Of a stretch of DNA of 64,000 bases, positions 56,622-64,000 are shown in pieces. The position numbers were made by a program, and so were the translations under genes. The stretch is from Glycine soja. Lineage: Eukaryota; Streptophyta; Magnoliopsida; Fabales; Fabaceae. The stretch covers positions 50,323,097 to 50,387,096 of the forward strand of contig NC_041020.1 in assembly GCF_004193775.1 (NCBI RefSeq), written 5' to 3'. How positions within the stretch are numbered: the stretch's first letter is position 1; each line of letters begins with the position of its first letter. The notes below the pieces were generated by a model that was not told where the DNA came from, searched no databases, and was given only the letters and a program-made list of their open reading frames with translations.

Positions 56622-59206
56622 CTCGACTTCTACTCTGCAACCACTTTCCACTTCTACTGCTTAAACTAGTACACTTAGTTGCTTTCTTGTTTATTTTTCC
56701 ATTCTATAGATGTTAAACCACGCAATGATCGTGCTTACCTTTTTGGTCATGTTATTTCCTTTTCATAAGGATGCATTGTACAAAGTAGATACATACACAT
56801 CTAACTAATCGCCAAATTCAATTAATATTGGTGGGTGATTTTTTTAAATATATATTAAAAAATTAAAATATATATTTAAAAATGTGATCAATTTATTGTT
56901 ATGATCAAACTATAAATATTATATAATTATTTATTATTATAAATTATTTTGTTGGTATTATCATTAAATAATTAAGAACTTTTATTTTTTTAAAATTAAA
57001 TACAAAAATTATTGGATGACTATAAATAAGTCTAATAAAAATGTATAAACACATAAATATTATACCATATCATGATCAATATGATAAGAACATATAGTTA
57101 TCAAAATAAAAAGAAAAATATTATAAAAGCATATTATATATCATTCTATTAACAATTTAGCATGTTATAAAAAATGCAAACAAATTGATATGACCTAGTT
57201 GGATTTGGTGAAATCCAATGACTCAATTGGGAAGGTTTTTTTTTTTTGGGTCCTACACTTTAATCGGATTGTCTTGATATTGGAACTCAATCAAATTGGC
57301 CCATTCTAAACTACTAAAAATCTACCAAGAGAAAAAAAAAACAATTTGTAAATTTGAGGAAGTTAAAAAATATCAGAGTAAAAAAGATAGACCCAAATTT
57401 GAGATACAAAACAAATATTTAAAGTAATGTAAATATAGAATCTAGTGACAGATTACTATCAATGCTAAAAACGTTTGTGAAAAAATATAAAACGTTAAAT
57501 TGTAATAAATAAAAAAGTATTTAAGTCTTACTTTTATAATAATTATTTTTAAAATATTTTAATTTACCATCGAATACAAAAATCAATTGAAATAAAATTG
57601 TATCAACTTAAACAAAGATCTCAAATTTAAATCCTATATATATATATATATTCTTTAGTATTATTATTTTTTATTATTTAAGTTATGAAGATAAAATTAT
57701 AATTCAACTTAAAAGACAACATCAGCGCACTTATGATACCTAAATTTTATCTTATATACAATAGAATTAGGGTGAGAAATGAGAATATATGTTAGACCAT
57801 TCACGAAGGAGCCTTTGGTTTGCTCATCATATGTTTTTCTTGACCCAATTTTTTTGTTAACATATAAACTAATTCAAGATTTATTTTTAAGTCATTCAAA
57901 AATATTTGTGTTTATGTTTGGAAGTAAAGATTCCATTAAAGATAATCAGTGAGGTTCTCCAATAAAGATTATTCATTAGTGAGATTCTCCAAATAAAGAT
58001 TATTCATTAGTAGATACTTCACATCAATATCATGAAAAAAATAAATTTTATTTCTCTTAATTAAATGTATTGGATTTTAGTTTCATAAATGAAAAAATAA
58101 AAAAGCTCCAAAAAATATAGAATTATTTACTTTTTAGTCCCTGAAATCAAACTGAAAAATTAAAGTTTGAAATAACTAAATTATACTATACATACATTAA
58201 CATGTCGCCTTCAAGAACCGAATTTTGAATTAACTCAATTTCTCTTTCCTCCTCTCCTGCCTTAAGTTGCCTCCTCAAAAAGACTCTGTTTCTGTTTTAG
58301 GACAACATAGAGGGAGATAGTTTTTCGTGCCACGGAAATGAAAAGGAGGAAAAAGGATAACAAGATCAAGTTTAAACTACAGGCGATCCCCATGTCTAAA
58401 TTGGTTTTTCGTGTAATTTAAAATATTAAAAAACATATATCTGATTGTTAAGCATGGATCCATCTTTTGCTGTTAGATTTTTCATGCGTTCACGTACGCG
58501 AAAAGCTTTGAATGGAGATCTTGATAAATGCACGTTTGAAATTTGAACCAGATGATATTCATCTAATAAGAATACACGGGTTTCTCTAAAATAAAATTAA
58601 AAAAATACACGTGCTGCATGAATCGGGATCCTGATTCATGGGAAACAATTAAGGTAAATTATAATTTTGGCATCCAATAATTTTTAATTTTACAATTTTA
58701 ATCTCCAATTTTTAAATCTATAATTTTAGTCTCTCAATTTTTTTAAATTAAGCAATTTTAGTTATAGTTAAGTAACTTATATTCAACTCGACAAATATAA
58801 CTCTTGATAACATACATTGAGTTTATGAAAAATAACTTGGATTCAATCTTCACATAATACCTCCTTAAAAATGACAATAAACTTTAAATGTAATTAAATT
58901 TCAAATTGAAAATTAATTCCAAAGTTGATCCAAAGAATCAAAATTTGTAAAAATATTCAAGAGTCTCACAAAAAAAAATAACACATACAGATCACATAAG
59001 TACACTATTTAAATACAATGGACAAGTTTTTATTGATAAAAAAATAGTCAATTTAAATTCTAATTATGCACCGTGTTAATGATAAATGTTGAATTATTAC
59101 ATAAGAATAAACAATAACCTTTAAACAATAATATTATGTCCTTTACTGCTTAGTTACTCATAACCATTCATATTCTAAAACTTTATTTCTAATTATTATT
59201 TCTAAC
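56622..59206. other. AT-rich intergenic DNA
   Basis: I see no gene. Around 58650-58780 runs of TAAATTATAATTTTGG, TACAATTTTAATCTCC and ATAATTTTAGTCTCTCAATT resemble the terminal parts of the inverted-repeat elements seen elsewhere in the window. Part of 58690-59206 may be an LTR of the copia remnant described next. Confidence 0.45.
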
Positions 59207-59365
59207 ATTCCTCCTAATCAGAAAATACTAAAACTTCAGGTGCTTAGTGAAAATATCAGTAATTTGATCTTATAATTTTTTTTATATGAACTAGCTCCAT
59301 CTTTTACATGACAATCTTCTTAAACTAGAATGTACACTTGATCCTAATTGCTTCGTGACTCTTGA
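59207..59365 (-). mobile_element. Ty1/copia retrotransposon remnant, RNase H end and LTR start
   Basis: On the minus strand, 59269-59228 reads DQITDIFTKHLKF then stop, the conserved end of copia RNase H. Just upstream are decayed relatives (EAIRIKCTF, KMELVHIKK) in shifted frames. After the stop comes a purine-rich tract (TTAGGAGGAA), then TGTTAG at 59207, the expected start of a 3' LTR. The LTR's other end is not identified. The remnant is dead. Confidence 0.65.
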
Positions 59366-59738
59366 GAAGATTTGGTAACTATTACTTATTCTTTCTTCTT
59401 AATGACTTTGATTTTTTTCCTTTGCTTATATCTAGCTTTTGTTTTCCATGTCTTGGTCAAAACAAATCACTTATAATTTTAGTTTGACTATATATTTTTT
59501 GAATGCTTTTCATTTTTCTTGACCTTTCCCTTGAATTCTCTTGGAAAGATGTGGCTTCATGAATTGAAAGACTTGGTGAAGGTGTCATTGGTTTTTTACA
59601 CACTTTAATTATTATACCATACATAATGATGCGTGCAGAGTGACAATCACTGAACAGGGGAAGCATTTTATCAGTAAGAAAATATTTGCCATTTATTATA
59701 TCCTAATTAAAGAAAGACATACATGCAAATTCCACATA
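59366..59738. other. Between the copia remnant and DMR6-like pseudogene A
   Basis: Nothing firmly recognised. A minus-strand frame at 59457-59666 has no family motif. Confidence 0.4.
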
Positions 59739-60245
59739 CTACTCTGGAAGCCAAAGGCACAAATTTTGATTAAGTAGCATATTAAGCCTTGAACATGTGG
59801 AGGCAAGTTTGTTTGGAAAGTCCTCTGTTCCAATCACAGCATCAGGTGAAGGACAGTAGAATGTTGGAATGGTCAACGAGCGGCAAGCCAGGTACGTCAT
59901 CTTGAAGGAGTATGGTGATGACGTCTCAGCTCTGGCTCTGGACACGGAGGGTAGTAGTTCATTGCCATGTGCTGTCCATGCTTCCCAACTGCCTTCTCAC
60001 CTAAGCTTTCAGAAATTGCCTCCACCAATTTCAACGCTAATTCTCTCATCTTCATGCTGTATTCTGCAACATCTTCTCTGTTCATCATGGTGTAATAAGT
60101 CATCAAGTTTACATACCTGAAAAAATCCATAACTTTGGCAAGCTTGGCTAATGTTTTGGATGATGTGAGAGTGACTGGGGCCATGAAGGCCTTGGAGATC
60201 GATGAGTGGCCTGATGCTTCACAGTGGAAGCCAGGTCTGATAGCA
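59739..60245 (-). pseudogene. Decayed 2-oxoglutarate dioxygenase, DMR6-like (copy A)
   Basis: The minus strand retains, in order: LLSDLASTVKH, then after a deletion LIDLQGLHGPSHSHIIQ and QACQSYGFFQ (exon 1 relics, about 60240-60117); then REDVAEYSMKMRELALKLVE, GKHGQHMAMNYYPPCPEPEL, ITILLQDDVPGL and SLTIPTFYCPSPDAVIG (about 60085-59800). The HxD..H iron ligands and the central jelly-roll are deleted, and frames shift several times. The family (Fe(II)/2OG oxygenase of the DMR6/flavanone-3-hydroxylase type) is clear; the gene is dead. Confidence 0.85.
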
Positions 60246-61194
60246 GTACTGGCTTATGGGTCCATTGATTCAACTACTTCATTTATATAGGAATCAAGTG
60301 ACGTCTAGGAAATCAAAATTCCAATATTCATCACATACTACTAATAACAGGAATTGCTTCGCATTAGAGGACTTCAGTTTTTTAAGCATGACGTCTTAAA
60401 TCTAATTTATGCATATGCCACAAATTTACTGTGTTATTTTTTTTATTCAATGAGGATCAAACCCATACTTAACTGGGCGCAGTTTCTTTCTAGTGGGTTA
60501 TACAAATTGCTGCTGCTGCTAGGATTTAGAGAGAAAGTTATGCAATAAAACTTCATTTTTATTTTTTTTTAAGAAACTTCATTGTTATTACTTATTATAA
60601 GGTGTAATAAAATTATTTAATTTTTTTTTACAAAAATAAATTAAATAACATAAAAACACTTGCTAGCGAAATTCATATTTTTTTTTATTATGCGTCATGT
60701 ATACATGATGTAATCAATTTAAATATACCGTGTTAATTAAGTATTTTGAATTATTAAAATAATAAGAATTTGATGTTTTTTTAATATTTTTATATAATAA
60801 ATATATTGATTTTTTTTTATTTTATCACGTATTTACGAACATACATTAAAAACTTGTATTGTATATTATATTTTGGTGTGTGTTAACAATTACGATTAGA
60901 AATTTATTTTTTCAATAAATTCTTATTATGATAATCAATTTAGTTCTTAATTTTACAAATTAATTTTATTTTAATTTTTTACACTTTATTATTATTATTT
61001 TATAAAATAAGAAGCTAAAATAAAAATAATAAAATTTAAAATCTAAACAAAAATAATAATGATTAAAGATAACTTTACTAATTTGAACCCTAAAATACTT
61101 TCAAACACTTTTTATGAAACCTACACTTAATAAACAATAATAATAAAAAATTTAAACCCTAAATCCCAATACATTGAAATTTGACATGGTACTG
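60246..61194. other. AT-rich spacer between two dioxygenase pseudogenes
   Basis: No gene is recognised. A plus-strand frame at 60354-60548 has no motif. Confidence 0.5.
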
Positions 61195-62705
61195 AAAAGA
61201 TGCAAGTTTGTTTTGATTAGCATATAGTATTGAGGAAAGGATCGAACTTAGGCCTTGAAGATATCGAGGCAAGTTTGTTTGGAAAGTCCCCTGTCCCAGA
61301 CATTCTAGTAGTATCATATGATGGAATGGACACCCTCTCCTTCTTGCAATTGACCAAAGCTCGATGCAGAACACTCTTATACTTGTCATTGCTTATCATC
61401 TGAATTTGATCACCCACATTCACTGTGAAGGAGTATGGTTATCACCGTTGGATCAAAATTAAGGTGGCCTACCCTTTAATTTTATATATGCTATACCCTA
61501 CTCTTACCTGAAAGATGGAGGGTTGGAGGGCCATTCCTTTATGTAATCTTCGATAGGGTGACAGTGAAGTCTCAAGAAGTCCCTCTAGTTGGAAACCTTC
61601 TTACTATTCACGTTGAAACTAGTGGACACCCTGCTTGCCTTGAATGGATCGTTGGAGTAACTCTTTAATCTCTCACTCTCTGGTAAACCGAAAAACTCCC
61701 TTGACACCTTCATCATCTTTTCAATCACACCCTCTGGAACCATGCTTTGTCACCTTCATTCATTTCAAATTTTACACAAACGTAAGGTTAATCACCAATT
61801 CTTTCGCTCTGTGTCAATTGAATGGCACTAGCTACCTGCATCTGTGAAGATGCATGCATGTGTGAGCTAGGACAGACCACGTATCATATCTATCTTAAAA
61901 CATAAAAGAGCGTATTTAAGGAAGAGTAAGTTTTTTCTTTATACTTTGTTTTGTTCTCTATTTTTTCAATCATGCTAAGAGAGAATTTTTCTCTTTTTTT
62001 TTTTTCATAGACAACCTAAAAATCTATTTTTTTTCAATCATGTAAATAGAGCATTTTACTTTGTATTCTTCACAGTATAATCAATCGTAGGCAGCAATGA
62101 ATAAAGAATTTAACTGACTTGGGAAAATCTTAAACATACCAATATTTGGGATATTTAAGTGCAAGAAGGAGAGATAAAGAGGAAAAAAAAAATAAGAGAT
62201 GAAGTAATAGATATAATAAATAATGTAATAGAAAATAAAGAGTGGGATAAAGAAAAATAACTCATAAGCTAAAACAAAATTTTAGTTCTTTATTTATATT
62301 TTTGTTTTAATTTAGTACTTAAATTTTATGTGTTACATTATACTAGTTCTTTCGTCACACGTGATAAATTGTGAAATATGACATGTGGTATGGAATAGTA
62401 ATCATTAATGAAAATTGATATTATTTAAGAGATAAAAATAAAAATTTAAAAACTTAAGAGATTATATTGTCACAAAAAATATAATAATTAATGAAGTTTA
62501 CATAGGTGAAAAAATCCATAATTTTGGCAAGCTTGGGCAATCTGTTGGATGATGTGGGAGCGATTGGGGCCATGAAGGTCTTGAAGATGAATGAGAGGGT
62601 TGGACGGTCAGCAAGTGGCCTGATGAAATTAGAGGGACCCTACTTCAAAGTTCAAAGCAGTACTGGCTTTTGGGTCATGTTATTGCTGTCCATTGATTCA
62701 ACCAC
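61195..62705 (-). pseudogene. Decayed 2-oxoglutarate dioxygenase, DMR6-like (copy B)
   Basis: Pieces of three exons remain on the minus strand. Exon 1 (about 62705-62505) gives SNFIRPLADRPTL and IHLQDLHGPNRSHIIQQIAQ, then ACQNYGFF, in different frames. Exon 2 (about 61750-61510) gives KMMKVSREFFGLPESERLKS, then KKVSN followed by TAG at 61585-61587 where Trp is expected, then RDFLRLHCHP; a small deletion breaks NHGVPEG. Exon 3 (about 61440-61200) gives VNVGDQIQMISNDKYKSVLH and RALVNCKKERVSIP, after a deletion that removes most of the catalytic core. Less truncated than copy A but clearly non-functional. Confidence 0.88.
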
Positions 62706-62866
62706 TTTGCTAATGCTACCTCTCTAGCTATAGAATACAAATACCCTCCTCTACCTCTAGCTTTTATTTATAGGAACCGAGTAACGTGAAAGAAATTCAA
62801 TTTTCCTATATTACTAATAACAGGTATTGGTTCGCATAAGAGGCTTTATAAACTCTTTTTAAAATA

Positions 62867-63188
62867 GGTTAAATTAGTTCATTATTTCCTATAATACAAA
62901 TATTGTTTTTTAGGTTAAATTAGTAAATTTTAAAATCGATTCAATTTGATATAATTATATAAACTAAATCAATAGTTTTAAATCACTACGTCAAGACTGC
63001 TCAACTCAAATTAATTTATAAGACGAGATCAAATTGAATAAATTTTAAAATTAGAGGACCAAATTAATAAAAAAAAAACTAAAAGACTCAATTTAATTAA
63101 TTTTTAAAATTAAAAGATTAAATTGAAAAGAAAAAAAATCAAATCAAACTTAAAAAATAAATTAAAGTAATAATAAACTAATTTAACC
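62867..63188. mobile_element. MITE-like element with GGTTAAATTAGTT ends
   Basis: The left end, GGTTAAATTAGTTcATTATT, is the inverted complement of the right end, AATAATAAaCTAATTTAACC. The interior also pairs (GGACCAAATTAAT, GATTAAATTGAA). Length is about 320 bp, without coding capacity. Confidence 0.75.
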
Positions 63189-63526
63189 ATATGTCTTATA
63201 AACAAAATCTCTCAAATAATAAATATCAAAAGGAATATATTATTACAAAAAATTGACCGTCCATTGGTTGGCAGATAGAGCTTCGAAGTTGGTACAATTT
63301 CCTACTGTGGGAATTAGTTCCATTCTTCGTAACCGTCCAATAACATTACAAACTATATTTATTAAATATAATATATAGTATGTAGTATAATTATTAACAA
63401 TAAAAATTACTAAGATATAAGCTATTACTATTAATATATATTTCCGTGTTCTGTTTTTAAATATATTTTCAACTAATTATTTTTTAAAAAACAACGAAGG
63501 TTTTAATTTATAAAAATAGCATTAGA

Positions 63527-63530
<4 letters not shown>

Positions 63531-63573
<43 letters not shown>
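63531..63573. repeat. (AT)n microsatellite, about 21 units
   Basis: Uninterrupted alternating A and T. Confidence 0.95.
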
Positions 63574-63575
<2 letters not shown>

Positions 63576-64000
63576 GTTTAATAAATGTTGTAATCAATAT
63601 ATTAAAGGTAGCATTGACTGTTCTACATCATTAAATAGTGTATTTATTAAATATTATGTATGGTTTCTTCTAAATTTTTTTATAGAATATGTTTTAGGCC
63701 AACCCAATTTAAGTGTATTCATTTATTTAAAGACAGCCGGTCATTACTACACTTATAATTTAAGACATAATTTAATTTTAACTTGAAATAGAATAAGTTT
63801 CATATTGGACTAACAGTTAAAAAATCGTTTTTGAGTTAAATGTATTTGCTCCAAAAAAGAAGAAAAAGAAGTTAAATGTATTTAATTATATTATATTATA
63901 ATTGTTTTCGTAATTATTTAAAAAAAACATTCTTTTATTTAAAATTTAAATTTGATCAGATTATAATTAAATTGGTTGAAATTAGATTGTAGATTTAAAT

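Larger units (their letters stand above)
62706..64000. other. AT-rich 3' end of the window
   Basis: It contains a 320-bp inverted-repeat element, a long AT microsatellite and otherwise featureless AT-rich DNA. No gene is recognised. Confidence 0.5.

Overview
The window is nuclear DNA of a flowering plant. It has split genes with GT..AG introns, plastid transit peptides, a nuclear tRNA-Cys and very AT-rich intergenic DNA full of inverted-repeat elements. Gene content and repeat style fit a eudicot, most likely a legume such as soybean (Glycine). The species is an inference, since no marker unique to it was checked. There are no bacterial operons, phage or CRISPR.

Layout. 1-10 kb is intergenic, with tandem repeats, long inverted repeats and retroelement-like debris. 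At 10.3-11.3 kb (+) lies the ribosomal stalk protein P1. 12.2-15.5 kb holds a cluster of long-inverted-repeat elements and a tRNA-Cys (-). At 17.1-20.4 kb (+) lies the plastid pyruvate dehydrogenase E1-alpha gene. At 22.4-25.9 kb (-) lies COG4, a Golgi tethering subunit. At 27.2-28.3 kb (+) lies a plastid protein with two RRM domains. At 29.9-31.1 kb (-) lies a broken PPR gene. At 32.8-37.2 kb (+) lies a circadian pseudo-response regulator of the PRR5/PRR9 clade, whose upstream region carries two evening elements and two G-boxes. At 41.5-42.1 kb (+) lies an intronless NDR1/HIN1-like gene. At 45.8-46.3 kb (+) lies the 3' fossil of a bHLH gene. At 49.0-50.1 kb (+) lies the thylakoid-curvature gene CURT1B. 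At 54.2-56.6 kb (-) lies a COMT-type O-methyltransferase with a partial duplicate beside it. At 59.7-62.7 kb (-) lie two decayed DMR6-like 2-oxoglutarate dioxygenases. LINE, Ty1/copia and possible Helitron remnants are scattered between.

How it hangs together. The genes are independent transcription units and not a pathway cluster, although three encode plastid proteins (PDH E1-alpha, RRM protein, CURT1B). The most informative point is gene order. RPP1-PDH-RRM matches Arabidopsis At1g01100-At1g01090-At1g01080. PRR-bHLH-CURT1B matches At2g46790-At2g46810-At2g46820. In Arabidopsis these two short blocks abut LHY (At1g01060) and CCA1 (At2g46830). The window therefore looks like the unfractionated ancestral order that Arabidopsis split between two duplicate regions. 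COG4 next to the PPR gene likewise recalls the Arabidopsis At4g01400 locus. The Arabidopsis locus numbers come from memory and were not looked up. I found no clearly undescribed system; the findings are mainly gene fossils, promoter architecture and unusual inverted repeats.
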